Shown here: positions 22,510-33,179 of the stretch, in pieces | Numbering within the stretch: the first letter of the stretch is position 1 | How the letters are laid out: each line of letters starts with the position of its first letter | Assembly: GCA_019614645.1 (NCBI GenBank) | Contig: JABWDB010000006.1 | Span: 7,812,001 to 7,876,000, forward strand | Origin: Stratiolaelaps scimitus | Taxonomy: Eukaryota; Arthropoda; Arachnida; Mesostigmata; Laelapidae | DNA: 64,000 nucleotides | Direction of reading: 5' to 3' | Translations under genes and position numbers: made by a program | Notes under the pieces: model-generated | The model's database searches: none | The model's input: only the letters and a program-made list of their open reading frames with translations | What the model was told of the DNA's origin: nothing

Positions 22510-23757
22510 CACGTTTGCGGCTTATCTATTTATCGTCAGATTGATTTGATCATACCATTTTTTTTGCATCATTAAGCAAATGGCAGCCATTTCTGGGCAA
22601 AAGTGAAAATAGTACAAGGTAAAGTATCCATTACAAATAGAGACGCTACGTGTTTATACAGCTCGCCTACGCATCTATAGACACTTTATATTATTCACTG
22701 GGCGCGCTGTTTGAACTGTTATCAGCCGACCTTCGTTTGTTGCAGGCAACCTCCATCAACCTTTATCATCAGCTGACATTTCTAGCCACTTTTCCGTGGG
22801 GCATTACCACGATCAGTGTCGTAAGGAAAAGAAAACATGCTCAGACGCGTGTAAACAAGAGGGTACGCCTCTTAGAGACGTGTCCGGGGGAGGGCGGGGG
22901 CGCAAATAGTCTACCAGTAGCTCCGCCACGCAAAACGTGAGGTTTAGGTGGAAATGTTATAGCCAAGGTTCCATCTGCGTGTTTAACAGCAGCTCTACGC
23001 CTGCGTCAACACATTTAGTCGTTGCTAGCTGGTGTGTCTTTGAGCAAAGTGTAATGTACTTACTAAATCCGTGAGCACTTTAATGTTTTCTTGTGCTCGA
23101 GACGCTGTAATGTCGAAGCATTCCGCGATCGTCTCAAGGTACTACCCTGTATCCGGCCTGACAGATTCGTTCACATTTGTGCGGAGCTTGGGACAGAAAT
23201 CCCGTGTTATAGATAGGCATAACCATCTACACAAATTTATTGAGTCGTGATAAATCTGTGCAAGTGCGCGTCCTGCTTGCTCCGAATACTAAAGAGATCC
23301 GCTTCTTTGAGGGTCAAGGTCGACGCTGCCTGGCTATACAACGTGTACAAGATGCTCTAGATTATATGAAATGAATGTGATTCTTAAGACAACTCGTCAG
23401 ACGTTCCCTGTTGATAGGGCTTGAAATCGACAAAGTAAATGCACATAACAAGGAAACGAACATCAAGGTCATATTTGCCTTGAAGCCCTCCGTGCTGTCG
23501 ACAAACCACAGTCAAAGTTGGGTAGCGCGTATTGGTGACACGGCGCCTTTATCTTACACCTGAGAAATAATACTATCAACATAGTTGTCCACTTCAATAA
23601 CAGCTTTCTAATTTTGCTACTGGAGAAATCTGGGACACGAGGCCCGATCGCTGAACTGGCTCCCAAATATTTTCTTCTCTTTAACCAGTCCTTCATAAAA
23701 ACAAATGGTAGACAATTAAGCCTAACTTGATGAACATGCACGGGAATTGAGAGATTT
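22510..23757. other. Spacer, no gene seen
   Basis: No frame above 97 codons and no recognised product. A G-rich patch lies at 22885-22900. Confidence 0.5.
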
Positions 23758-23890
23758 CAAATTTTCCGGGCTGACACACAGCATTTAACGGATTCACATT
23801 ATTGTGAATTAATGTCTGGCGCGGTGCCCTGCTAACGCAAGAGGAATCAGTATTGAACCGATACAATAGGGTTCTCAAGGCACACATTTA
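23758..23890 (-). mobile_element. Diverged SINE copy
   Basis: The plus strand begins AAATTTTCCGGGCTGACAC, the reversed SINE tail, followed by a shortened CAGCATTTAAC. Further right, the minus strand reads GTGTGCCTTGAGAACC and then GGTTCAATAC, matching the GTGTGCGCCTTG anticodon-arm region and the B box of the family head. The middle is shortened or rearranged and contains a small ATTCAC/GTGAAT inverted repeat. It is an older, degraded copy of the element at 48552-48734. Confidence 0.65.
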
Positions 23891-24120
23891 ACCCATGTTT
23901 TTCCCTCGCTTTCTGATTGCACCCTAATTCGTTCAGGCTGTGGGTAGAAATTACCCGGAGATTCATGCCAGTTCACAAATAGTTTGATTGGCACGGATCA
24001 CCCTCCCCTACGACTCTGAACTGATAATCATCTATCGCGCACTGGGGTCAATCTTGACGCTCACGTGAGAAGCAAAAAATGCATAAGAGCCATATTTTTT
24101 ACCTGATTCAGAAAAAAACA

Positions 24121-24285
24121 CCGCCGGTGGCGTGCTGCATTTGTGTGCGCCTTGCAATCGGAGGAAGACGGGTTCACCGTTGCACATCTGCATCTAAAGG
24201 AACCTGTCCATCCTATCAGGCAATGCCTAAGGTAGCAAAACCATGGACGGTAAATGTTGGCCTGTGAGTCAGCCTGAAAAATTTA
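24121..24285 (+). mobile_element. tRNA-derived SINE, near full length
   Basis: The head contains GTGTGCGCCTTGCAATCGG, like a tRNA anticodon arm, and a degenerate B box (GGGTTCACCG). The body follows (CCTGTCCATCC, then GCAATGCC), then CCATGGACGGTAAATGTTGG, and the tail CTGTGAGTCAGCC ends in AAAAATTTA. The order and spacing match the copies at 32581-32735 (minus) and 48552-48734. It has no coding capacity; such elements are moved by LINE machinery. Confidence 0.82.
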
Positions 24286-24603
24286 TTTTGATTCAGAAAA
24301 TGGTATTGGGGACAAAGGCAAAGCAAGCTGGCTCCGCTGAAGCTAGTTCCGCGTTGGAAGTCCGAAATGCAATGTCGGTATGTCTACGATTGACGAGAAC
24401 GATCGAGCACAAACCACGAGTGAGGTTTCGATAACGCACTGGCAGAATTCAAATAGAGGAAAACCGGCTAAATTTCAGATAACCGGCCGAAAAATAAAAC
24501 GCCGAAGACCTCTGAAGACTGTGGTACATTGTTAATGATAATGGCGCTATACAGAAATGTCTCCACCCGTTAGCTGTGGTTTCATGCTGAACACCCTAAT
24601 ATC

Positions 24604-24624
24604 TATATATATATATATATATAT
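24604..24624. repeat. (TA)n array
   Basis: A pure TA run of about 21 bases. Confidence 0.9.
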
Positions 24625-27455
24625 GATTGTACATATCGAAAATATAGGTCACGTCGGCCAATAATCGTAGCGATTCTTCAGATGCCTCGCTGCGATTCTA
24701 CCTAACCGACAACATGTAGTTGGACAGGCTGTCAGAGGATGAGGTGGCTCTATCAAATATAGCTAATCTCACACAGTGAGCAGTCGCTGTGTTCAGGTTC
24801 AGCACAGCGCGCAGTTTAAGCGTAGTTTACAAGTGATTCCATCGACTGATTCCGGCCACGAGGACCAGCATCGCGGGACCCCCACGGACTTGAACTCAAC
24901 TCGGATCACTAAACGTGTCCTTATGGGAAGGTATAGATGGTTGCATATATCACGTCCGGTTCATTCCGATCTGATAAAATGATATATGACCGACCGAGCG
25001 GTGCATTCATTCACTCCGACAAAACAGCAAGCCGACCTGCTTGCAGCTGGCCGACAACGGCCAATAGCTCACGGCAAGCCCTCCACCCAACCCCCATGGT
25101 CGCTTGCCATATAATTCTAGTCTATTGTCGTATTTACGTACAACGGCTCATATGCATTGGCAAGCGATGCTGCCGCTACACGACGGATTCAAGGTCAACC
25201 CGACAGCCATCCAGATTGTACCGTCTGCCGACTTGTCCAGGTGGGTTTGCAAGCAGGCAATACTCTCTATACTCGAATAAGCCGACTCTCCACCTTATCT
25301 ATTGAATTGAATACAGTGGAACGGGAGATGGTCCCGAAATTTGCCCACCACTTTCACGCTATAGGTCCCCACAGGTTGTGAACAGGACGGCATCAGCGTG
25401 CGTATCGAGCAGTCAATCGGTTTTGTGTCCCCTACTGCCACTGATGCTTAGCACTATTTATATAGTATTCTCTCTCGGATGTAGCGTAGTATCAGCTCTG
25501 AACAGAGTCAGCACACGCGTAGTTTTTTTCCTGGCCGATTGCTGAATGTATTGAATCGATCGCCTGCATAACATCCGACTATTATGATAGTCGCAGCGTC
25601 CATATATTTGGCTATCTCGTAGTTGTTCTATATAGGTCTAGTTCTAGGTTCTGTACGGTATGTGCGAGTGGCTCCGTTCAATACAACCGTGTATCTTTCG
25701 TATTCAGTGAGTCACACGCTCGTCCGAGCGGGCCTTCCGAGTCAAAGGGGCACTTACATCAAGAACCTGTACAGCAACTTGATGACTTCATTTAAGTGTC
25801 CTCGATACCTGCCAATATATAAATAGATATGCTGCTAATTTGACTTTTTCGATGGCCATAATTGTTCGTGGTCATTTTTCACGGCTCTGTACTCCTGTGT
25901 GAATCTGTCTTAACGAACGACTTCGAGCGGAACAGTATGACATAATCTATTGTATGAACGCAGTGTCATTTTGAGAGGCGGATTCGTCCCGGCCCTTCGA
26001 CGACACTATTTTTCTCTATCATAAATCGCTTAACTCGGGCTGAGACAATGCAGTGCTTATCATCTCAATGTATGACGCGATCTATAATTTCTATACAAGT
26101 ACGCGATAATCTACTTTCGTTAGATCCTGAGATTTAATGTAAAATACAAAAAAAAAAATAGATCGCTTGTTCCGAAGTGGCGTCAGGTTATCCCGTATGA
26201 TATTCGGCGCCAACCACCGTTGCCATTAGGGGTCGACTGTGGGTTGTTGTAGGCGGAGATTCGCTAGCTACAAGCTTACGGTGTATCCATACACAGGCTA
26301 CGCCTGGCGACTCCGCTCAACGATTGTCCACTCCTATGTGAACCCTCAGGTTCGGTGGAGCCCTCTGAAACGCTTGGCTGTGATTTGCCGCGGCCACAAC
26401 GTTGTCTGCCGACGAAACAGCGACAACTAATGGAAGCGACTGGCGCTGGTCACAACGGATGTACACGGCCGCGATTGCCGTCGACATACACTTACAGATC
26501 CAACCCGACAGAGCCGCACAGATAGATGGCCATGGAGGATTATGAGTGCCCAGATTAAGCCTGGCGGCACTGAGGTTCGTTGTGTCAGCTGTGCATATGA
26601 CTGTGTATGCAACAACAGTAGGTCAAGCAGATATGAACATCTGTGCTTTTCACACAGATCGACATCGTGAAAGCGTTGGTCTTGGTTTGGGAACCGGCGA
26701 GCCACCACGTACGTAATACGATAGTTGATTGGATTAGATTGTACATTTTCGTTACAGAACGTCGTCCGGGAGGCGTAAAATGTCTTAAGGCCACCGTGTG
26801 GCCGACTGAACTAAAGGTGGATCACAACCGTAGAATAGATGGGGGTGACCACCCCCAATCAGCAGTGGGGTGTATAGCAAATAATTTAGGTTACAAATAG
26901 CACGCTGCTATACTAATGCGTGTCGAATGTTTATGTGTTACGACGAATTCTCAGATTAAGGCCCAGTGCCTATCACAATCCGTGCATGTCGACACGAATA
27001 GTTGACACTTCTGTTCTGCCGTCATCGCGATCACTGAATATTATAGCAATATGCAGTAAACGCTTCAAAAACTCCGAAAAAAAAACTCTACGCGCCAACT
27101 TTTAGTAGGGCAACTATGGGCCTGAATGAGGTCAGATTATGATTTGTGTTTGATAAAAATTATACTTCCGAAGCATCATCCACCGGATATGTTGAGATAT
27201 GTTTTTTTGTGTTAAATGTGCATACGTTCGAATTTCAGCGAGAACCAAGATCGATGTCCGTTAGGCGGTCACGAGTGTTTGGAACGACTCTGCACGTGTG
27301 ACAAACGATTAATCAAAGGCGTGGCCGCTAAACAAAGTATCGGCCGTCAGCTCATTTTGCCAAGTGTTATTTCAAAATCTGTAATTTGACATTTTCTGTA
27401 TTGTACCCGGGTGTATCGAACGTGGGAGCTGTTGATTTGGCTTAGATTAGGCTCA
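24625..27455. other. Spacer, no gene seen
   Basis: Frames of up to 122 codons (24937-25305, plus) are present but unrecognised. A GGGGGTG/CACCCCC mini-palindrome lies near 26840. Nothing supports a gene. Confidence 0.4.
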
Positions 27456-27460
27456 TTATG

Positions 27461-27500
27461 TGATTGAAATTGTTGATTGAAATTGTGATTGAAATTGAAC
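27461..27500. repeat. Tandem repeat of TGATTGAAATTGT
   Basis: Three tandem copies of a TGATTGAAATTG-like unit of 11-13 bases are followed by an A run. It is a short imperfect minisatellite. Confidence 0.8.
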
Positions 27501-27601
27501 AAAAAAAACAAGATTATTGCCGTTTCCACGAAGCGTGAAGCCAAGCATCAAGCACGACTGTTTCCATTTGAACACAAATGACAGACCTTGACTGAGCTGG
27601 A

Positions 27602-28333
27602 TTGAATCGTTGTTCCGAAGATGTACGTACACACATGCTGAATATGAATATCATTCTGAAGCCTCTCCGAGTCCGATCATGCTCTGAGATGTCAATAAAT
27701 TTTCTTGACATTCATGTGTCACGCGTGATAGTATCCTGTAGGTTGTCCTATTTCACCGAACCGATCCGGGTGCATGTGACGTCTCTCATGCTGGCAAGGT
27801 ACGATCTGTTTTGTGTCGGTCGACCTGCCCGCGGAAATGGGCAGTGCCGGGGAACACAGCAGCGTAGAACAATTCGCATACAGCAACCGATTTGGCCAAT
27901 GTTTCAATTCTGCCACAGACCCATTTTGCTATCACTACGCAATCATAAAGTACCTAGCTGTGTTTATAGCGCTCTTACGACCAGGGGAACGGTTCATTTA
28001 TGTGCACAATACTTAACTTATATTAGATGGATGAAATGCAGTATTCAATTTCAGCGCGGATGCCCTGCTTGCTGGCGCGAAAATTCAAAAACAAGTCGGT
28101 CGCACGGAGCTGGGACATCTGCATGGGCTCAGCAGCCTTTGCAACGCGCCTCGTCTGCATCAAATACCGGGGAGCGTAGTCGTGTGCGGCGTAGCCAATG
28201 TTTCAAAATCCAAACCCCGAAATCGTTGTGCGCTTACTTTTCCAGATTCAGTGATAACCAGCTTCTGGGATCATTGATCGTCTACCCGTCGCACTGCAAT
28301 GTTTCACTGCCACTTGTGTTCATGGTCGAATGA
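27602..28333 (+). other. 243-codon stop-free frame, product unrecognised
   Basis: A plus-strand frame stays open for 243 codons, one of the two longest in the window. A run this long is somewhat unlikely by chance at this composition, but the translated residues (Arg, Ser, Cys and Gln patches) do not resemble a domain. Shorter frames in the other two phases (27813-28016 and 28027-28180) look no worse. There is no ATG with good context at its start and no convincing splice pair. I list it only so it can be tested. Confidence 0.15.
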
Positions 28334-28512
28334 TCATCGAATACTCTCCGAGTGCCAAGCTAATACGTATCCGGGTTACTGACATCATATGACGCCGCCT
28401 TTCATTTGTCAAAATTTCACAGCGATGCTCTTCGTATACGCTCTTAGCCGATTGACTGGTTGTGTCTTCTGTTTGCGATTTTTGTGTGATGCTCCTCGGA
28501 CTTCATTGATGA

Positions 28513-28939
28513 TATAGGTGCGGTGACGAGCAGGAACAGCCATGCACGCAAATGGGTAGTCAGGGATACTATACCACAACGGGGACCGAGAAGACCGAGG
28601 GAGGACCGCCTCTGAGTGTTCCACATCGTCCCCGTTCCCTGCTTCCTCTGTCAGGTGAGTTGATGTCTGGTAACCCTGAAGGCTCCATCCAGCACGGGCT
28701 CATTTTCCACCCGTTCAGCCGGGACAAGCCCTAAGCACGTTCGTTTTTTCGGCCTTTCCACCTGTTTCGCGTCTTCCCAGAAGCAGGTCTAACTGGAGAA
28801 GTTGGTTGGGGTGTAGATCCTCATTTCTACTCTGTCTCTTTTCCTCGCAGGTTCCTTCTGCCAAGCCTCTTTTCCCTCTATATATGCCGGCAGAATGTCG
28901 GGAAAGCTAGCCAACTTCCCCCGGCCCATGCATACGTGA
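28513..28939 (+). CDS. Candidate 3' end of a spliced gene
   Basis: An open frame from 28513 reaches a perfect donor (CAG then GTGAGT) at 28654/28655. A strong acceptor (TCTCTTTTCCTCGCAG) ends at 28850. Splicing out these 196 bases keeps the frame open and adds 29 codons, ending at TGA 28937-28939. The exon-1 part is Gly/Thr/Pro/Ser-rich with basic residues (GTEKTEGGPPLSVPHRPRS); the exon-2 part ends in NFPRPMHT. No domain is recognised and the 5' exons are unknown. The case rests on the quality of the splice sites and on frame continuity. Confidence 0.28.
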
Positions 28940-30153
28940 GAGTTCAGACGTACTGTTGGCACGTCCGCACTCTTCGGCGCACCGAGCAGTTGCGTTCATT
29001 GAGCAATCCCGCGCACTGCTCCTCTAGCGGTGAACTTGTCCTGGGCACAACTTGAATTCAAACTCGACAGTGTACCAGGGCCTCGCGCGCGCTCACCAAC
29101 CCCTTACATCTACATTGGCGCCGGTAGCAACGACAGTTGGGCTTCGCAGCCACCACTCCCCGCATCTCGTATCCATCTCGTATCGGATCTCGTAGACGAG
29201 GAAGCATCGTCATCCCCTCTCTTCATTTCGCCGCTGAGAGTATTTCCAGATAACTCTGATTCGTTGCGACCGCCGTGTGATCGTATTTCCGCTACCCTGC
29301 GTCATCCACAGGTCCACATCCTGAAACGCAATAGATATCAGCTTCTCTCTCTCTCTCCCGCTCTTTGTCTCCGTCTGATCGTTTGAGCCGCATTATTTTC
29401 ACCTGTCCAATGCAGTTCGACGTCCGCGTCTGCCTGCCCTCCCCCCCCTAACGATTCGCCCGTGTTTCCAAGGTGATTTCGATGCCGCACCAGCTGCATA
29501 AATGGCGGAACACATTTCCCTGTTTGTATCACAAGAACAACAGGTCAGACGAAGGACGTCACACATGCATGGGGGATTCTTACGTTAATGGCATATGGAT
29601 GGTTGCATGGCTGTGTATATGACGTCGATTTGGAATAGCTCCGATCCGAGCAAAAGTGATTTCGGAGATTGCCTACGTTGAAGGAGCAGCAATTGCTGGT
29701 CAATACAAATCGTCTGCGTCCACTTTAGACTGGGCGTTTGCTGCGACTGCCGGTGCAGCAAGCGGCAACGAAGGACGCTACTACTCGTCGTGGAAATCGA
29801 TGGATGGTGTTACCGATACGGAGGGCATATGATCGCGTGGGTTTGGCCATAGCCAAGGGGCCATTGAGCAAGGGAGGACGAATAAATAATTTGATTGAAT
29901 CAATGGCCGGCAGATAGACGTACCCATCTGGAGTCGTAGACACTTGTTCCTTCTATATACCGGGGTAAAGCCTGTTTGAAATTCTATTCCGAACCCGTCT
30001 AGCTGGCCATAGGTTTGCCACTTTGAGACGAGCTCCATAAAAGCGAAAGAACTTTGCCCATGTGTAGGTAATATCTGCCACAGTTTCAATCCATATGATA
30101 TATACGCGTAAGTGTACTGTACTTGGCGGCGTGGCCGAGTACTATCCCTGCGG
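28940..30153. other. No assigned gene; possible downstream exons of 30-kb gene
   Basis: A (CT)n-like patch lies at 29344-29358. Minus-strand frames at 29781-30179 (132 codons) and 29725-29943 (72 codons) overlap each other and could hold later exons of the minus-strand candidate starting at 30817, but I could not choose between them. The plus-strand 118-codon frame at 29030-29386 is unrecognised. Confidence 0.3.
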
Positions 30154-30432
30154 TTATAATACACTTGCACCTGTTTCAACGAACGATTGGGTGGTATAGC
30201 TTTGCCAATATTCTTTCTTAGACATCCGTTGTATTTTCGATGCCGGATTTTCGTACAGGGGCATCCCGTTGTTTTTTTCTATTGCCATAGCACAAGCACG
30301 TAGATTTGAAGGCACTTGAAGGGCATTTGTGTCTCTCCGCCGTCTCGGCTCTGTTGCATTATGGTCTACGGATCGTACAATGGATCGAACGGCAGCACTC
30401 GGCCGCCGCTCGTCATCGAGGTCCCTCCTCAC
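30154..30432 (-). CDS. Candidate downstream exon of the 30-kb gene
   Basis: Directly downstream of the exon ending at 30433, a minus-strand frame stays open for about 92 codons. It is hydrophilic and basic at first (RRDLDDERRPSAAVRS), then has KNNGMPLYENPASKIQR, and ends near a possible donor (ACAG then GTGCAAG) or at TAA 30156-30154. Its frame differs from that of the preceding exon. A short intron with acceptor GATCCGTAG near 30367 would join them in phase, but this is inferred. No domain is recognised. Confidence 0.22.
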   Translation of the reverse strand: MRRDLDDERRPSAAVRSIVRSVDHNATEPRRRRDTNALQVPSNLRACAMAIEKNNGMPLYENPASKIQRMSKKEYWQSYTTQSFVETGASVL

Positions 30433-30817
30433 CTACACGCAATGGCGGGCCATACCAATGCAGTTTATGATTGAAGTGACTAATGGTAGCAATAGCTGAG
30501 AAAAATAGAGAAACGTCATTCCGCTGGTAACTCGATGGTAACGGAGCAACGTGTACGGCCGACAGTCGTATCGTACCCTCAAGCAGAAACATTGTTCTTC
30601 GGGTGCCAGAGGTGAACTTAATGGCTACAGCGAACTCTGTTCTACTCTCAGCCCACTTCACTCGGCTACAGTAGAACAGGACTGAGGAAAGTTCGTTATT
30701 TCGTTTTTGCTTACCTGAGTCCAATACAATAGTTAATATAGCTGAGGAGAACGCACCCGTGGAGCAACAGTCTTTGTGCGTCTTCAAGCGAACGCGGTCG
30801 TCGCCGCTCTGAAACAT
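30433..30817 (-). CDS. Candidate first two coding exons, split gene
   Basis: ATG at 30817-30815 opens a 103-nt exon ending at a strong donor (CTCAG then GTAAGC) at 30715/30714. A textbook acceptor (TTTCTCTATTTTTCTCAG) ends at 30496. The 63-nt second exon (30495-30433) ends at another good donor (GTAG then GTGAGG). Only one of three frames stays open across the join, and it is the one begun by this ATG. The product starts MFQSGDDRVRLKTHKDCC, then has a hydrophobic stretch (AILTIVLDSAIATI), then HWYGPP. I do not recognise it. The ATG context is poor (T at -3). A 10-codon upstream reading frame in the same phase stops just before it, which could dampen translation. The TATA box and initiator upstream support a real transcript start. 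Confidence 0.35.
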
Positions 30818-30880
30818 GGATTACGCGCCGGGTCCGTCTTTGTTTTGCTTCATTAATACCGTCTTGCCTCTGTCTCCACC

Positions 30881-30911
30881 AGTGAAATGTTCCGGACAAA
30901 AGGTATTTATA
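30881..30911 (-). promoter_or_regulatory. TATA box and initiator, core promoter
   Basis: On the minus strand TATAAATA spans 30911-30904. TTCACT at 30886-30881 places the initiator A at 30883, exactly 28 bases from the first T. This matches the arthropod TATA plus TCA(+1) initiator arrangement. The predicted start is 66 bases upstream of the ATG at 30817. A second TATA-like box (TATAAAAG, minus) lies further upstream at 31096-31089, with a poorer initiator. Confidence 0.42.
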
Positions 30912-31019
30912 TTGAAATAGCGAGGTAGCCCATATTCGTGTGTTCTCAACGACTTTTCTCCATTGGATTTTAAGTGATCACGACATAGATGGCAGTATGA
31001 TATCTATTCTGCACAATGT

Positions 31020-31045
31020 CAAACATGTTCAAACTGACATGTTTG
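31020..31045. repeat. 9-bp inverted repeat
   Basis: CAAACATGT at 31020-31028 pairs with ACATGTTTG at 31037-31045 across an eight-base loop. It lies about 110 bases upstream of the TATA box at 30911 on the minus strand. Confidence 0.7.
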
Positions 31046-31130
31046 TATCAGAGGTCTTTTTGTCCTTCAGTGGTGCGCACCGCATGCTTTTATAATAGGC
31101 AAATCTATCTCCGCGTACCATTGGTGACTA

Positions 31131-31149
31131 AGAGAGAGAGAGAGAGAGA
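31131..31149. repeat. (AG)9 microsatellite
   Basis: A pure AG dinucleotide run. Confidence 0.9.
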
Positions 31150-32580
31150 ATCCTCAGCTAACGATCTCTCATAATTAGCATATTAGTATTCAATAGTCTT
31201 AACCAGAGCCAGTCGAAGGTTGGCGCCCGTTGAAGAACAACATCGGATCTGATTATCTCAAACTGACAGTATCTTCCGCAAACGATTTGAATGGCCGTCA
31301 GCTCTGGACAATGTTACATCGCTCCGGCTAATTAACGAACGGCCACGCGAACTGGTAAGCGCCGGCGTACACGAAGCACGGGTATGCATCAACCAGACAC
31401 TTATCCCTTGTTATTGCGGGCAGTATTCTCTTACTGATCCCCGCCAACGGTCCTCATTAAACATCTCGACATTACCAATGCAACGCAGGGGTCACTTCGT
31501 CATTCGTTTAGACATAATCGCTTCGTTGCAATCAGCGATGCACGCTCAATCCGCCAAGAATATATATATATATATATATATATAGCTCAACCCTTTTGCA
31601 TCGACGAGCACTGCAAAACATATTAACATCGATATCCGGCCAACGACGCGGAAGGCAGTTTCGACTTCTACAAATCATACCAATATGGTGAAACACACAC
31701 GCACACACACATCTAGCTGAACCGCTATATGTGGTACGGCTGTATATCGCTTACATCGCTGTGCCATATCGTCCGACATCCAGCAACGATGATAGGGACT
31801 CGTAGCACTGGCAGGGACTAAACGAGGCGGTCCTGAGAATTCTGCGGTGCGCGAATATTTTCGTTCGAGATTGAAGGGCGCTGCGAAGCTAACTGTGCCA
31901 TGCTCACACACACATACACTCTCTCTCTATCTTTCTCTCAACAGGGGAGGCTTACGCATACATAGGCGATGGGAACTTTTCGACACCGCCAATATGAATC
32001 ACTCAGGAAATGGCTGAGAGGGCGACGCATTAAATGTAGTTGGCAGCTAATAAATAGAGCCTAGAGGGTTGGTGTATAGCCCAAGGATAAGCGTTACGGT
32101 ATAACCGGTAGCGTTGTGTACAGGCTGGACAGTGTGTTCTTACTGAATGTGGCTGGTCTTTGTGGGAGTGGTTTTGCGCAGTGGAACGCAATAAGTCTCG
32201 TTAAAAAGAAAAACATCAGTATTCACTTAGTTGACGCATAGGGCAGCTACGTGGGCTTTTCATAATTAATTTTATATACGAATTTGATTTATATTTGTAA
32301 TTTTAATAAAGTTAGATGATAATAATAATAATACGTGACATATGTTATCACAGGTAGTCGGGGGTCCGTTGGGTTTTGTCTGTTGCCTTTGCATGGTATA
32401 AGAGTAACTTTTAGGCTGATTTCGGCGTTTGGCATTTTATGGACGAAATACATTGTTTGATTAATTGATAACAATTTTCTGTGGAACGTTCTCCTTCCAA
32501 TTGAACTGTTCGCCGGTTTTACTGTTTCGTATGTGACTTACGGCTACTGCCGACGGCGGCTGGTGGCGACACCTAAAAGT
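31150..32580. other. Spacer, no gene seen
   Basis: The stretch holds a (TA)12 run at 31561-31584 and short CA and CT runs near 31689-31710 and 31908-31938. The only frame of note (31675-31911, minus, 78 codons) is unrecognised. Confidence 0.5.
31561..31584. repeat. (TA)12 array
   Basis: A pure TA run of 24 bases. Confidence 0.93.
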
Positions 32581-32735
32581 AAATTTTCCGGACTGACGCT
32601 CAGCCGACATTTGACGTCCACGGTCAATGGCTTTCGGCATTTCTTCATAAAACGGACCCCAGTGCAGCTACAGCCGTCCTCTCCGATTGCAAGGCGCACA
32701 CGAATCCAGCATGCCACCGAGCTCGACTGTTGGAG
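32581..32735 (-). mobile_element. tRNA-derived SINE, near full length
   Basis: The plus strand begins AAATTTTCCGGACTGACGC, the reversed tail. Read on the minus strand from 32735, the head contains GAGCTCGGTGGCATGC, similar to a pol III A box, then CGTGTGCGCCTTGCAATCGG; the B-box position is degenerate. The body has GTCCGTTTTATGAAG, AATGCC and CCGTGGACGTCAAATG. It shares all blocks, in order, with the copies at 24121-24285 and 48552-48734. Confidence 0.85.
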
Positions 32736-33130
32736 AAACCTAAAAAAGTGCAACATGTCCCGTATCGTCATTTCGTAGGAATCACGAAATGGCGAGTGGA
32801 ACGCTGTTAATACAACCAGTGGGGAGTCAATCCCAGAGTTCAATTCAGTATTCGAACAACGGTGATCGGAATCCCGTATCTTCATAAGCAACTTCGTACC
32901 TGAGTGTCGCGTTCGTCCTAATCAGCTGGCAGCGAAAATATAGATGATGTCATGCGATGTAAGCAAAATATTTCGTGATCGAATACCAAAAGGAAATCCT
33001 ATACAAACATCAGATGGGCGGTGAGTGAACTCTAACTTGAAACCGATTAAAACTCGCGCACTCTCCTAAATCCTTCCTTCGAATGACGAATTTAGCCGCT
33101 GATCCGAAGAACTAACGAAGGCCAGGTGAA

Positions 33131-33162
33131 GCGCCAGCTAAGGTGAAGACCTTAGCTGGCGC
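33131..33162. repeat. 14-bp perfect hairpin
   Basis: GCGCCAGCTAAGGT (33131-33144) is followed by the loop GAAG and then the exact reverse complement ACCTTAGCTGGCGC (33149-33162). The stem is GC-rich with a four-base loop, a very stable structure as RNA. A TATAAAAG lies five bases after it. Confidence 0.95.
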
Positions 33163-33167
33163 AATCG

Positions 33168-33175
33168 TATAAAAG
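33168..33175 (+). promoter_or_regulatory. TATA-like box after hairpin
   Basis: TATAAAAG follows the 14-bp hairpin. No initiator match is present 28-32 bases downstream. A short frame after it reaches a good donor (ATG then GTAAGT) at 33306/33307, so a small exon is conceivable but not demonstrated. Confidence 0.2.
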
Positions 33176-33179
33176 CGAG

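Noticed and set aside
26643..26900. 85-codon frame resembling a pogo/Tigger-type transposase
   Set aside because: The resemblance is limited to scattered Trp/Ile/Val positions; no catalytic motif or terminal repeats were seen.
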